Shown here in pieces: positions 21,401-32,100 of a DNA stretch of 64,000 nt. A program made the translations under genes and the position numbers. Under the pieces are notes generated by a model. That model saw only the letters and a program-made list of their open reading frames with translations, was not told where the DNA came from and did no database searches. This stretch comes from Hyaloperonospora brassicae (lineage: Eukaryota; Oomycota; Peronosporomycetes; Peronosporales; Peronosporaceae), in NCBI GenBank assembly GCA_947650285.1, contig CANTFL010001287.1, positions 372,001 to 436,000 on the forward strand, given 5' to 3'. Within the stretch, counting starts at the first letter, position 1, and each line of letters begins with the position of its first letter.

Positions 21401-23109
21401 GGAGGTAGATCCGCTCCTGCCAGAATTAGATTCCCAATCGTGACCAGCGCCGGTACCATGAGAGCCGCCGAATCCTTGTAGAAGTCGTTGTTGAGTCCGT
21501 CCGGTCCGGCGGATTTATGCCGCTTGAGGCAGGTGACAGCTAAAAGTACCTCAGCCTCTGTTATCGGCTGCAGCATGCGCTCATTGTCAAGAGCTGTTAT
21601 GCGTTGCTCCGGCGGGATTGTCGCAAATTGACGTACCGCCTCAGGTAAAAGAGTAGCAGATGTGACTCGGTGACTCCGACTCAACACATGAGCCCATTCC
21701 GAGGCGAACTGATCCGCCACCGATGTCCCAGGCGAGAATTCTACACCGTAGCGCGCGTGAAGGGCAGTTATGCGCTGGTCCCGCTCCCAATTAGCGACCC
21801 GCTTGTAGGTCCTCATGAGTCGTGCTGTCGTCCGCGCTAATGACTCGCCAATATACACCATATGGGCCTCCCGCATCTCTTCCATGTTGGCGGACACCCA
21901 CTGTCGACGCGTCAAAAATTGCTGCCGGTTCCGCTTCCGTGATTTAGCGATAAAGCGTTTTCTGCGCTGCTTTTCCCTTTTTCGCACAACCTTGATACAG
22001 TCGGTGCTACAGGCGACATGCGCATCCCACGACTGGATGGTGGGAGCCTTGCCCACCCCCGCTGTCGTCAGGTCCCGGATTAAGTCCGATAGAACGCGAT
22101 CGGGCTGGTTGGTCCGGACAGGATACGAAGCACGTAGTCGGCGCGTGTCTGTATGCTCGGACCGCCTTCTGCGTAGGTGCAGAACCACCTGATCATGGTC
22201 TGAATACTGCGGCGGAGGGGACGTAGAGACCCATAGGACCTCGGATGACCAGGCTTGAGGAACGTAGAATCTATCAATACGGCTAGCAGTCCCTTCCGTC
22301 CAGTATGTGTAGTGATGATTGGTATCGAACTCGTCATCCTCTGCATGATCCCGGAGGTGCCGAGCATCACTGAGACATGTCGCCGCCAACAGAACCCGCA
22401 GCGCGGGACTTTCGGGACGGCTGGCTCCCCTGGGGCCTAACCGATCTACCTGCGGGCTCTGCACGCTATTGAAATCCCCCACAAGCACAGTGTCGTCTGA
22501 CGGCATGTTCCAGTCCTGAAGGCCGGTAAAAAACTCCTCTCGCTCTGCACGAATTGTTGGTGCATAGACATTAAGAAGAAAGAAATCGTCAATCTTTACT
22601 CCGATCGCTCTTGATGTCCACCTCTCTTCATTCCATGCGCTTGCTAGCGCCGCCGCCGCGGGAGTGAGTAATATACCCACCCCACGCGCCCTAGACGAAC
22701 CGAGACTCCAGTAGGACATTATAGGGTGTTGTGGGTCGTGGTGTTTGCCCCACATCTTTTTCCACTCCTGTTGAAGAGTACTCACTTCTTCCACAGTCGA
22801 CACATGTGTTTCTTGAATACACCATGCTATCGGCCTGCTGTTTGTAAGCTCTTGCCTCCAGGCCCGCATCCAAAGGTGGCGTTTATTCTTCGTAAACCCG
22901 AGAACATTTTGTGTTAGGAGACGTCTGTCGGCCCCCCGCCGCTTTTCCAAACTCTGATCACCGATAGAAAAATTGTTTAGCAGAAAGGTGCGCCCGTAGG
23001 CGTCAGCACTTGATAAACCGGTTCTGTCGTAGCGGACCGAGGGTAACTCTCGTGAAGTGCCCTTAGTACTGATGTAGAGGTTTTTCCTCCAGACGCGCCA
23101 GGCCCGCAT
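18484..23109 (-). CDS. LINE ORF2: endonuclease and reverse transcriptase
   Basis: 1,541 residues from the ATG at 23109. That ATG lies inside the end of ORF1 (overlap 23063-23109, +1 frame), so translation may use reinitiation or frameshifting. The AP-like endonuclease occupies about residues 45-315: CIQETHVST, NVYAPTIRAERE, GDFNSVQSP with catalytic Asp212, SRIDRFYV and the SDHDQV motif near 305. Reverse transcriptase: GPDGLNNDFYKD, DYRPISLLQTSYKV, LLLDFRKAYDTVD, GIRQGCPLAPLLF and the catalytic FVDDS with Asp771-Asp772. The C-terminus has a Cys/His cluster (CRKRPGCRGKKE, then HLFWEC, near residue 1350). All core motifs are present. The protein nicks target DNA and copies the element RNA in place. 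Confidence 0.92.
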   Translation of the reverse strand: MRAWRVWRKNLYISTKGTSRELPSVRYDRTGLSSADAYGRTFLLNNFSIGDQSLEKRRGADRRLLTQNVLGFTKNKRHLWMRAWRQELTNSRPIAWCIQETHVSTVEEVSTLQQEWKKMWGKHHDPQHPIMSYWSLGSSRARGVGILLTPAAAALASAWNEERWTSRAIGVKIDDFFLLNVYAPTIRAEREEFFTGLQDWNMPSDDTVLVGDFNSVQSPQVDRLGPRGASRPESPALRVLLAATCLSDARHLRDHAEDDEFDTNHHYTYWTEGTASRIDRFYVPQAWSSEVLWVSTSPPPQYSDHDQVVLHLRRRRSEHTDTRRLRASYPVRTNQPDRVLSDLIRDLTTAGVGKAPTIQSWDAHVACSTDCIKVVRKREKQRRKRFIAKSRKRNRQQFLTRRQWVSANMEEMREAHMVYIGESLARTTARLMRTYKRVANWERDQRITALHARYGVEFSPGTSVADQFASEWAHVLSRSHRVTSATLLPEAVRQFATIPPEQRITALDNERMLQPITEAEVLLAVTCLKRHKSAGPDGLNNDFYKDSAALMVPALVTIGNLILAGADLPPSFLEAFIIPLRKKGDSDDAMDYRPISLLQTSYKVFAKVLATRLQQSLPRAISDSQQGFVHGRRMMNTVMMMMAQLQTAADHEDLAARKSRCILLLDFRKAYDTVDREFMYETLHHFGFAEQFVDLIRRIHNGTTATFVVNGCESSALPVRSGIRQGCPLAPLLFLLVVEILGIALKQDPTLTGLRTPGLHGQRHLFSAFVDDSTLFLEQADQLPQAMRIVNAFGALSGLHVQPDKSKILFLNRSVKLRSYEGIEVIPPGGTTQYLGFEIGTGGLENKNWALRIQKIQRRLLTATQVATSVENRVLILNSIVLPSLLFTASVFEIPSWAMIEVNNLYKQFLWAHATTTDKSRHKVNPGLLFTPKLAGGIGLADVSVAVNTQRTKHALLWLTQRSDRYFSAWRQWAYRGLEHAAEHPVSPVQVGRRQPPRMSRSIGREVNQTLGEWLAPTQDQVARVSSWVVAHSASLLETATSWWEGDEFVLSYSYPFPTRRLGVGDMPDEIQRFWSTFNWSANPWIRDYRGGIMTRRAYDRIEDSSLARLSISRTGPAEFVILIPKPPHQPHHHSMRKLRRWATALLLSTPAIPIGSRLDAHQPLCMRHATPGFSPYTWNYQGAGIIEGSTLESGLNPTRRVQLHQLTDGIHWRCTGHFPEQADGFTASERTLRSDSQSTVFVFEAHPLLHRFPWSVPDTTPNECVIACLKRQAFAFHKKILARRLGAFLDRLETRASTDDWQRAVLSQTPKQAWDHSHGLTDFQVWTGYRIVTGQLNLHHAGRSENDECRKRPGCRGKKETPAHLFWECAYAEALWGKLVSQWTGERPSRQRTQQFFQACASRRVSHVPQHRTAILKDRFQEDREMADHVWKRMWHILATMCLTRLWTDRNEAVYSTVVSDLPGTTQSFWTACVCQLRAIATREHRKEASAIMGAVLVSSIELLERAPDGPPGMSRASQSHPSDKPGLAVWLRIYQRSCT

Positions 23110-26100
23110 AGAAAAACCCCTCGATAGCCACCCAATCGGCCAAATTTGTGGAGGAATAGTAAGCCTCTTTGTATTTGGCGTTGGTGGCAATCAGCTTGAA
23201 GTGTGATCGGATTTTACCCGCCACCCGAGTCCCCGATGAGAAGCCCTCTACCAGAGCGGCAATCTCTTTATCATACAGTTGTGCACACAGCAAATGGTGA
23301 CTAAGCCGGGACCGCCGTCTTGGATCACAGAGTTTCAGCAGGTCATCCCCAGCGTAGGATCGAGCCTCCAGTTTGATCCAGTCATCCATATTGTCAATGA
23401 GGGGCGCCAGCATCGTGTTATCCGGTCGGCGCCTCGCATTGTCGAGCCACCGCAGCACCCATGACTTTGATTGCTCATCCATCGGAGTTTCGCTGTATCG
23501 TTGTAACGCATCCACCACGCAGTCGCGCCTGCTCTCCGTCATCCAGTGAACGAAGACCGAGGTGTCAAGAATTTGTAAGAGCTCCCCAGGAAATACAAAC
23601 CGCTTGACCAGCCAAAGCAGATGATCTGGAGCGAGTCGAGCGACCCGCTCCCACTCCAATGTAGAGCTGTTGGCGTTGGGGAAAGGTAATGTCTGGTGGT
23701 TGGGCCATGCCGGCTCCATCAGATCCCACGCAGCAGCCCAGTCATCGCGATCAATGCGATCGGTGTCTTCGCCTTGCGTAAGCATTAGCGGAGGCATTTG
23801 GTCTCCGCGTCCCCGCTTAAATAGAGTTGTGTTGCACCGGTCCGCCTCTTTAAACGTCTGAGGCTCCTTTTGTTCGGGGGAGGACGTGTGAGCTCGTTTC
23901 CGGTCCTGAATAGGGGCTCTCCGCAGATCACGTGACGGTGTTGATGGTGGCCCCACCGGAACCAATTGACGCTCCACTGTAACTAGCGCGCCGCTCTGTT
24001 CCGACCGCGATGATACTGCTACAAGTGGCGGAATAGTGCTTTTACCGTGTGATGGGGATGCTGCATCTAAAGTCTGCTCTAGTGTCGGCAAGTCCGCGTC
24101 GCCGCTTATTGCAAGATCCGCGATATGAATGCTTTCGTTGCCAATGCGCTTTGACGCGCTAGACGACCGCAAAATAGCTTCCATTTCAAAATCAGGAAGC
24201 CGACTTGTGTACCCAGAGTGCAGAAAAGCTGAGTAATGGCGTGGTTGATACTGCAGGACAAGCGGTGGTCTCGATGGTGAGTCTATCTTTCCGGCGACCA
24301 CTTCATCCATGAAAACATCCACCGACAACGAATACTCCGCCCACGTCTCGACCACGCTGTGGTGACGTGAAACTGTAGTCGGAACGTACTTGACACACCG
24401 CCACTCCTGGGACTCTCCATCATTACGCTGAACAACACATATGGCCCGTTTTAAAAAATTGGATGCCATGCCTACAGTATCACTGCCGCCCCATGCGTCT
24501 TCGGGTACGCTTTCCGTCCTAATGGACGTACTCATAGCATAATCGTCCAGGTACCACCGAACTTGCGAAGCCGACTCAGCCCGTGTCATTTCCGGCCACC
24601 CCCGGCAGACATTGGTCAAAAGATTAACTCGGTGGTCGTGGGCTAGCTGACCCTCCAGATCTATGAGACCCGAATACTTGATCCCGCGTTTCAGGCAGGC
24701 CGTAAGGCATTCGAGTGTCCTGCCCGGGTCATCTAGATTGGCGTCCACTGCCGCCTGAGAAATTGCCATGGCCAGGCAGTTCCCGGTTGCGGGGGTAACC
24801 GCTGATCTGAGCCCAAGTTGTTGTTCCAGCTCCACCAGTGAAGCCGGGGCGTTGACTGACCGGGCGCCTATAGGTAGAGCCTCCGTTCGCTGCTTGGTCA
24901 GACTTTGGACCAGCCGTCTAAAAGAATTCCGCTCTGTACGCTGGCGAGTCAGTAGGACCGGTATTGGTGAAGTCGGAGCGGGTCCCCGCTCCCGGCCGGC
25001 TTTTTTCCGGTGGGACCGGTTTGAGGTGGTTGGGATGTGGGGGGATACCGTCCGCGACGGAGCCTGCTCGTGGATCCCAGCAGTTGACTCTGATGACGAG
25101 AGAGGGGCTGTACTCTTATCTTTACGCTTATTGGCCGTGGCCCTGTCCGCGTGCTGGGTTTCTTCGACATTGTTTTGTGCACGATTCTCCCGGTCTGTGG
25201 GGCTGGACGCAAACACACGAGTAATCAACTTTTTTGCGCGTCCCTTCTTGGATAGGCTGGTAAGCCATGGGTGTTGATCCACCGGTTTAGGTTGTGGCTG
25301 TACATGCTCGAATTTTTTTCCTTGCTCAACGTGCGGTGCGCTGCTGACTGTGCTGGCGGCGGGAGGTGGGACTGGCACTGTCTCTGGAGACGCGCTTGCC
25401 CCCCTCGGACACGGAGGCGTGACAGCTGCTTGAGCGGCCTTTTCTGCCGCCTCCTGTAGAGTCAATCGTCGCGCCGCCATGGCACGGATTTCGTCTAGAC
25501 TGGAGAACGGTTTAGCTAGGTCCTCTAGCTCCCGCACGTCCGCTTCTTTAACGACTAATCCTCCGGGACCTCGTAATAAGGCATCGGTGAAGCCACACCG
25601 GGCGATCGTGTGCCCCAGATTTCCACATAGTAGACATTGCAGCCGATGCCCTACGTTTGGGTGCTTGACAATGATGGTTGTGCCAAACCATAGGAGTCGC
25701 ACTATCCCATCGAGAAAAGTAGGGCAACCGGCCAGTTTAAATGTCACTCTCCAGATTGTTGACGTCCGGGAATTCGGCGTATGTGTATCCAGGTCTTCCA
25801 TCTCAAACTCGGTTGGTATGTTTGCCTTAAAATATGCCGCAATCCTGCCCACGTCGCTAAAGCGGGTTAAATTATGGAGATGCACGGTGTATTCCACTCG
25901 CCTGCCTTGTTGTTTGCCATTCAACCCTTGCTGCCGTCTCCAGATCGAACCGTGGTCCGGTCGGTGGGCATTTTGAAGTCGGTAAACAGCTCCTCGGAAC
26001 GGCACCCGTACATCCTTGTGGCGTTCAGCCGTCGTTCGTGTGAAAAAATAAAAGTGTATGGTCTTGGTCACGTGATCATACCCTATCGTCTTGGTCTGGC

Positions 26101-27280
26101 TTAGCATTAAATGAAGGTCTTGAAGATTTATCCTCGCGAGCTCCGCGCTTTCTAGAATCGCCTCCGTTAAGGCCTTCGTCGTCCGCCTACTGAGTGGGAC
26201 AACGCGAGCTCGGTCCAGCTGGAAAGTCAATTCTCCCTCGACTTGTGCTTGAATAGTGCTGTATAAGCGCAGCCTTTCCTCACTCTTCAGTACTTGATGG
26301 ATAAAATCTGGCATGCGCCGGCATGCCACGGTGCCTTCGACGAGCCCCGTAATTATTGCCCATTCGTCGTCCGTTCCTGCTCTGACTTGATGCTGCCCTG
26401 CACGAGCCGCCGGTGCTGCACAAAGTGATTTAAGACGCGTAATGGTATCCCGCGAGAAAGCAGAGGGGTCAAACATGAAGTCATCGTAACGTGGAGAGAG
26501 GTTGGAGACTTGCGGATGATCGGTGCGTGGAGCAGGCGCCCCCTTACTAACCACCTGAGCCCATTGATTTAGAACCGGTGCTTGAGTCCACTTGTGTTGA
26601 CTTGCGAGGCGCCTTATTATCTCTTTGAAAGCCCACTTGGTATTTAACCATTCATGCGCTATCGCAGTCGCCAGTTTCTGCCAGTCAGAAAATGTGCCTT
26701 TACTCCGGACGAAGACTTGTTCAAAAAGCCCGAGTAATGATGCAGCCTCTGCTGCGTGAATAGCCGGAAACCGCTTCCTTGCTGCCGGCAAAGCCTCCGT
26801 TTGGACCGGCACGGTCTTATAAGCCTCGGCAAATAAGTGTCTGATTGTGGTGCGCCAAGCTTCCACTTGTCCCTCGTTTGGAGACTCGGCCATGGCCTCC
26901 ACCAGGGCCGCAAACATCTCGGCCGAAGTTACAGACTTTTGGCTTGGCTGTTGCTCCAGTCTGGTCGGAAGGGAATCTGATGTCCTATGGGTCACTCCGC
27001 CGAGTGTGGCCCCTTCCGCCTCGTCTGTCCCGAATGGACCTGTCGTCGTCGCTTCGGCGCGACCCTTAGGGTCCGTGTAGTCTGCCTGAATTGGCCCTGG
27101 ATGGTTAATACTCCCTGAACTCGCCGTGGAACGCCGCTGGCTTGCAGGCTGGTCCTCTTGATCCGGGACCATGCTGCCGCCATCCATCCCCGAGTCCGTC
27201 TCCGAAGATGCCGCTGCGCGAGGCGGTATCGCCTCCGTTTCCTGTCCTCCCTCGGGGGGGAGCATGAGGGGCGGCGACAT
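23063..27280 (-). CDS. LINE ORF1: RRM-like, CCHC knuckle and OTU-like protease domains
   Basis: 1,405 residues from the first ATG (27280). An RRM-like segment (YTVHLHNLTRF onward) precedes a zinc knuckle with Cys549, Cys552, His557 and Cys562, consistent with RNA binding by ORF1 proteins. A basic Ser/Thr/Pro-rich linker follows. Residues about 825-1020 fit an OTU-type cysteine protease: TGNCLAMAIS with candidate nucleophile Cys835, WGGSDTVGMASNFLKRAICVV-like middle block, and PRHYSAFLH with candidate His1015. OTU enzymes remove ubiquitin or related modifiers; activity here is inferred from motifs only. The C-terminal 300 residues are not recognised. The protein is much longer than typical LINE ORF1 products. 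Its end overlaps the start of ORF2. Confidence 0.85.
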   Translation of the reverse strand: MSPPLMLPPEGGQETEAIPPRAAASSETDSGMDGGSMVPDQEDQPASQRRSTASSGSINHPGPIQADYTDPKGRAEATTTGPFGTDEAEGATLGGVTHRTSDSLPTRLEQQPSQKSVTSAEMFAALVEAMAESPNEGQVEAWRTTIRHLFAEAYKTVPVQTEALPAARKRFPAIHAAEAASLLGLFEQVFVRSKGTFSDWQKLATAIAHEWLNTKWAFKEIIRRLASQHKWTQAPVLNQWAQVVSKGAPAPRTDHPQVSNLSPRYDDFMFDPSAFSRDTITRLKSLCAAPAARAGQHQVRAGTDDEWAIITGLVEGTVACRRMPDFIHQVLKSEERLRLYSTIQAQVEGELTFQLDRARVVPLSRRTTKALTEAILESAELARINLQDLHLMLSQTKTIGYDHVTKTIHFYFFTRTTAERHKDVRVPFRGAVYRLQNAHRPDHGSIWRRQQGLNGKQQGRRVEYTVHLHNLTRFSDVGRIAAYFKANIPTEFEMEDLDTHTPNSRTSTIWRVTFKLAGCPTFLDGIVRLLWFGTTIIVKHPNVGHRLQCLLCGNLGHTIARCGFTDALLRGPGGLVVKEADVRELEDLAKPFSSLDEIRAMAARRLTLQEAAEKAAQAAVTPPCPRGASASPETVPVPPPAASTVSSAPHVEQGKKFEHVQPQPKPVDQHPWLTSLSKKGRAKKLITRVFASSPTDRENRAQNNVEETQHADRATANKRKDKSTAPLSSSESTAGIHEQAPSRTVSPHIPTTSNRSHRKKAGRERGPAPTSPIPVLLTRQRTERNSFRRLVQSLTKQRTEALPIGARSVNAPASLVELEQQLGLRSAVTPATGNCLAMAISQAAVDANLDDPGRTLECLTACLKRGIKYSGLIDLEGQLAHDHRVNLLTNVCRGWPEMTRAESASQVRWYLDDYAMSTSIRTESVPEDAWGGSDTVGMASNFLKRAICVVQRNDGESQEWRCVKYVPTTVSRHHSVVETWAEYSLSVDVFMDEVVAGKIDSPSRPPLVLQYQPRHYSAFLHSGYTSRLPDFEMEAILRSSSASKRIGNESIHIADLAISGDADLPTLEQTLDAASPSHGKSTIPPLVAVSSRSEQSGALVTVERQLVPVGPPSTPSRDLRRAPIQDRKRAHTSSPEQKEPQTFKEADRCNTTLFKRGRGDQMPPLMLTQGEDTDRIDRDDWAAAWDLMEPAWPNHQTLPFPNANSSTLEWERVARLAPDHLLWLVKRFVFPGELLQILDTSVFVHWMTESRRDCVVDALQRYSETPMDEQSKSWVLRWLDNARRRPDNTMLAPLIDNMDDWIKLEARSYAGDDLLKLCDPRRRSRLSHHLLCAQLYDKEIAALVEGFSSGTRVAGKIRSHFKLIATNAKYKEAYYSSTNLADWVAIEGFFYAGLARLEEKPLHQY

Positions 27281-27370
27281 CGCGCTCTCGTCCAACCTTA
27301 AGGTCACCAAACTTGTCCTGTTTATACTCCGCCTTAACCAGGTGGTCTCTGCTCTGCAGATTGGGGAGTT

Positions 27371-27383
27371 TTTGTCGAGAGTA
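27371..27383. repeat. Right target-site duplication of the LINE
   Basis: Exact copy of 18411-18423. It defines the 5' boundary of the element. Confidence 0.88.
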
Positions 27384-29139
27384 TGCGATTACCACTCCAT
27401 GCATCTTCCCTTTGCACTCTTCCACTATCGGCGAGCACACTATCGCAAAGAAAAACCCAAACGAGCGACCGATACTCCGATTCCAATCAAATCGCGCCCG
27501 TATGCATCCGTCACATGCTCGCGATATCGTACAAAAATGAGTGATATGCTAAACAAGTGACCCATGGATGAAAAGCGCTGACGACGTGGCGCTGAAACTC
27601 ACGCTTTGTCGAGATTGATGTAATTTCTGTCGACAAGAGGATCGCACAGCCAAAACGCGATGATCACGAGGCGATGGGAAGTGGCATTCGAAGGTGTGCA
27701 ATCGAAAAGTTGCATGTGATGGCGAACAAGCTCCAGCTTTCCAAGCAAATATCGTGGTTAACTATTTCCAAGCGACCTGCTCGATTTTGAAACTACTCGT
27801 CTTCGACTGACGTTATAACACAGCTCACGGCATGCACTACCTCTAGCATCGGCGCACATGTATCGAGAATAGAAGCAACACCGTTGAGCGGAGCGGCGCC
27901 CATCAAGTACTCGTTCGACGGGTCCAGAGCGCCTAAAGGTTACGTCAGAGCATATCGCCGTCGAGCGAAAAAGTTATAGCATGAGTAATGGACGACCGAT
28001 GTCGCAGAACCAGAAATCCGTTACCGTGACAGACACAAAGATCTTACGTGGATCGTAGATGAAAGCACTAGCAAACGCGGTACATCGTTTACTTTCCACT
28101 TTGGTGCGATGTACGTTTGATCGCAGGGACGAGTGCATTCCTGGTCCCACACAACCACTGCTACGCAGATCGTACAATACTGTCCAAGTATCGGTCTGAC
28201 ACCCCGTTGAGCGGCATAATATGGATGCGATGCGCTGTACTCGCTACTTTGGACGCAGCGTCGACCTACTTACAGAGTATGTGGGATCAACCAAGTGTAC
28301 CAGTGATGTCGTCTGCTGGATTGCACCTGGCAGGACGTGTGACGAATCAACCCGTTACACCGGATGTAGAATCGCATGCGACCCCAATCATGCCACCGCA
28401 TAATCAGCTGTCGCGACGAGCACGTATACAACAGCGTCTGCTTGCACAGCATACTGGACCACGAGATTCTAACGAGCTCAAAACTCGGGGGCAATGAGAT
28501 ATGTTGTAGCTCGGCTTTACGAGGTTATCGGGACGGGAGACGTAGCGGAACGTAGACGCCAACTTCAATGCACGAATGCGGAGGTCTTTAGCCGACTTGG
28601 CGTTGTCCGTCTTATGAGTAGCGCGGACTGACCTGAATGCGGTACGATCCTTGCGCCCAGTGAAGATCTGTTGCGCGGGGCTCTAACGATTTCATCGAGA
28701 TGTCGTCTGCATGACCGGCGATGTCGAAAGCAATCGAGCGCGCTGAGTAAAGCATGATGATGATGATGATGCTAAGTATGTCTTTCAGTTGATCGACGAA
28801 AGGAATTGAAGAGGAACGGAAGTTGTCGCGCGTGTGGCCGTCACATGGCATTGACGTGTAGTAAGTATCCGTGGCATCGCGAAGATTATCTCGACGGCTG
28901 ATGACGGTTATCTTGGATAGTACGATCGAATATACGACTCGGCAACTTTGGGTAACGAGTTGATCTGGGTCGTTGGATCATTCTCGACCTCATCAATCGC
29001 TCGAACGTCAGATCCCTACAATGTGTGCAACATCGTCGTATTAAGTTCCACGAGTCTTCCGTGCCACATTCTTTTCTCAGCTCTATTCTATCCCTATTCG
29101 ACCAGCTCCGTTTCTAATTACGCAACTGGTGCTGAAAAA
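27384..29139. other. Intergenic region upstream of the RB gene
   Basis: No supported gene. Short frames lack motifs. A short ATG-repeat tract lies near 28753-28771. The 3' portion should contain the promoter of the RB-family gene; the reading frame of that gene stays open upstream of its ATG to about 28948 but without another ATG in frame. Confidence 0.4.
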
Positions 29140-32100
29140 ATGGCGGGAACGCTACGTCGCTACTTCACGGCAGCGTCCGCGGCGTTCACGTGCATCCGGA
29201 ACGACACGCAGCTGCTGCAGAAGTCGCAGCACTTATACGATCAACTTGTGCCATCAGCTGCGCGCACGAACGTGGACGAAAGCGCTGTGCGCAGTGGAGA
29301 GATCGACTCTGATCAGATTTGGGCTTTGGTGGCTGTGGTAGCTACTGGAATGACGCAGGAGCTTGCAAACGAGGCCGAAGAAGAAGGAGGTGGAGAGAGC
29401 GAAGAAGGAGAGGGATCGAAGGCGGTGAAGTGGACTCTTGTGCAGCTTTTGGCCGAAGCAGGTGTTGGGGTGCAGGAGTTCTTGCGCTACTTCACGAGTC
29501 TGTTCAACCGCCTGCTGTTGGAGCCCCGACTGCTCGCGGCCACAACGCTGCTCAAGACGGAGTTCACCATTGACACGCTACTGTTTGAAAAGTACCGTGT
29601 GCTTTGGCGAACGTCGATGCAGACGGACTCGACGCAAACGAGAGACCACGCGACACCGCTGCACGGACCGTTTTCAAACCCGGAACCCGAGCAGCCAGTG
29701 GCTGACGACGAGCTGCAGACTGGTGCGGAGGTACAGTCTCGCCATCGACTGTTATTTGAAGGAGGGTGGGTGCTGTTTCTACTGGCGAAACGGAGACTGA
29801 CAAGACAGTATTCTGGACTCGGACAACTCTACACATTGCTCTTGGCGACCCTTCATTTGGTGCTCACTAATGCGACTCGGACGGCTCACGTGACTGTGGA
29901 GGCGGAAGTTGCTGCAGCGCTGAGTGCACTGGGAGACCTGGGCGAGGGAAGAGTGTCGCCAATGAAGTCGAAAGCTGAAGGAAAAACGAGTGCGCAGATT
30001 CTAAACACTTTGTGTGCAGCGCCGAGAATCAATTCAGCTGACGTCTTGCGCGCATCTGACCACTTGGAACTTGTTCTGCAGCAGCTGAGCAAGGAAGGTG
30101 TGGTGCAGCACGGGGCTAGGGAACTCGCGGTGTCGAGAATGACACTATTTGGTGATGCTGTGCTTGCAGAGAACGTGACGCGGCTGTCGGAGAAGTATGA
30201 GCAGCAATATCTCGACCGCTGCGGCAGTCTAGACGAGCGCTTCTTTCTAGACACACACATTCGACAGACCATCATGGGGGCGAACGTTGCTGGACAAACG
30301 GGTAAAGGCGGTAGCGAGTCCACGACGGCATCAAGTGGTGGATTGAGTACAAGCCGAGGCGTTCCGCATGATATGCTGTCCCCTGTGCGGCGCAACATGG
30401 TGGCTAGACGACGAGGCAATGGTTGTACTCCTGTCACAAGAGGAATGGTGACACCCCCTCGACACCGTCAGCATCCTTTCCACGGTCGTGTAAATTCGCC
30501 GTTGATGCATTCATGGCAGTGGCAAGGTTCGCCTGGAGGAAAACACAGGTCTTCTGCCGATGCAAGTCTTCGCTTATCGCCGTGCTTTCTCCGAACGCCG
30601 ATTACTTCAGCTGTAGAGACAAACAACTGGGTGCGGGATACACTGTCAAGCTCAATGTCGACACCCGTAACGCCACAGCTTCATCGGCTCTTTGCTGATT
30701 GTGTAGTGGACCCGACAGAGCGTATTGCGCGTGTATTGCGTGACCACTCGGAACTGCTGTTGGCAGCACGCAAGACAGGTCGGGTTACATCGGGTAACAC
30801 TTGTCCGACATCGTTGACGGTGGTTGGAGATAACGAAGACGACGTCAATGATGACAAAAGTGACACACCATTTTTGTCGGGCGTGGATGACAGCTTGAAT
30901 CGGACGAAAAGCCTGACCGTCGTGCTTTTTTACCGAGTGCTGGAGTCATTGCTACTGTCAGAGCGCGAGCGACTACGCACGAACGACTTTTCCAAGCTGC
31001 TCAACAACGAAGTATTCCTCGCGGCGTTGTTTGCATGCAGCGCCGAGGTGGTGCTCAAAGCCCACTCGCTTATCACGATTTCGTACCCGTTTTTGCTCGC
31101 GCACTTGCACGTAAACGCTTTTCATTTCGTGACCACGAGCGAAAGCTTTGTCAAGTACGCTCCGAGCCTGCCTTCTGGTTTAAAAAAGCACATGGGTGAC
31201 GTGAAGAACTGCGTATTGGACTCGCTGGTCTGGAAATCAGATTCTGCGCTGTACCAGCTTCTTGCTGGAGCTCGACGCTCCGCCAGCTCTTTCGGTACAG
31301 CTGCTTCCCCGAGTACCCAAAGCTTAACAGACCGTTCGAACAAGGCTGGTAGTAATGGTGTTCTGCATGCGCCTGTGCTTCGTCTCTTTTTCCGGATGGT
31401 GTTTACCTGCGCAGCATCCAGGATTCATGAGCTCTGCAATATGTTGGGCTTGGACTCGGCGGACCAAAACCAGATCTGGACTGCAGTGAAGGAATGTATC
31501 ACATCACACCAAGAGCTTCTGCGAGACCGTCACTTGGATTTGATCATACTGTGCAACATCTATGCCGTATGCAAAGTGTCGCGTGGCCCGGACGTTTCTC
31601 GTGCGGCGGCGACCATGTCCTTCAAGCGCTTGCTGGCATGCTACAGGCAGCTTACCCGGCAGTTTCGGACCGGCACGACTTTGGCAAGTGCAAGTCCGCT
31701 TGTTTCGTCGCGCAACAGCGAAGGTGTGACGCACGACATCGTTCTTGACGCCAAGGGTTCTCGGGGAGACATTATCAAGTTTTACAACCGGTGTTACATC
31801 ACGTCCATGAAGAGCTTCATACTGCAGTTTCAGTTCCAAGAGTCACAAATGGCGGCAGCTGATGCTGTCGTTGCGGAGGCCTCGAAAGGGTCTCGAGTGC
31901 TAACGCCAGGATTCTCTTCCAGCAAGTGTAACATGGGCGTGGCAGAATCTACTTCGGACGCAGAATGTATTGCACGAGCTGCATCGGAAGCTGTTCAGCA
32001 GCTTTTTCAACCTCACGGCAACCCCAGCATCGACACCCGTGGCCGAAGCAGCATACCCCCGAGCACGCCACCTCGTCCCACTTGCCGCGGTGTGCGATCG

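Larger units (their letters stand above)
18424..27370 (-). mobile_element. Full-length non-LTR retrotransposon (LINE) with OTU-containing ORF1
   Basis: An 8.9-kb element on the - strand, bounded by a 13-bp target duplication and ending in a 29-nt poly(A) (poly-T at 18424-18452 on the + strand). Two long intact overlapping ORFs fill almost all of it. The 5' leader before the first ATG is only 90 nt, and the 3' untranslated part before the poly(A) is about 31 nt. ORF2 has an AP-like endonuclease at the N-terminus followed by reverse transcriptase and a zinc-binding tail, the layout of L1/Tx1-type elements. Both ORFs look uninterrupted, so insertion is probably recent and the copy could be active. 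Confidence 0.92.

Noticed and set aside
28948..29139. Upstream extension of the RB frame
   Set aside because: Open but begins with a non-ATG codon and contains no ATG in frame; the first ATG is at 29140.
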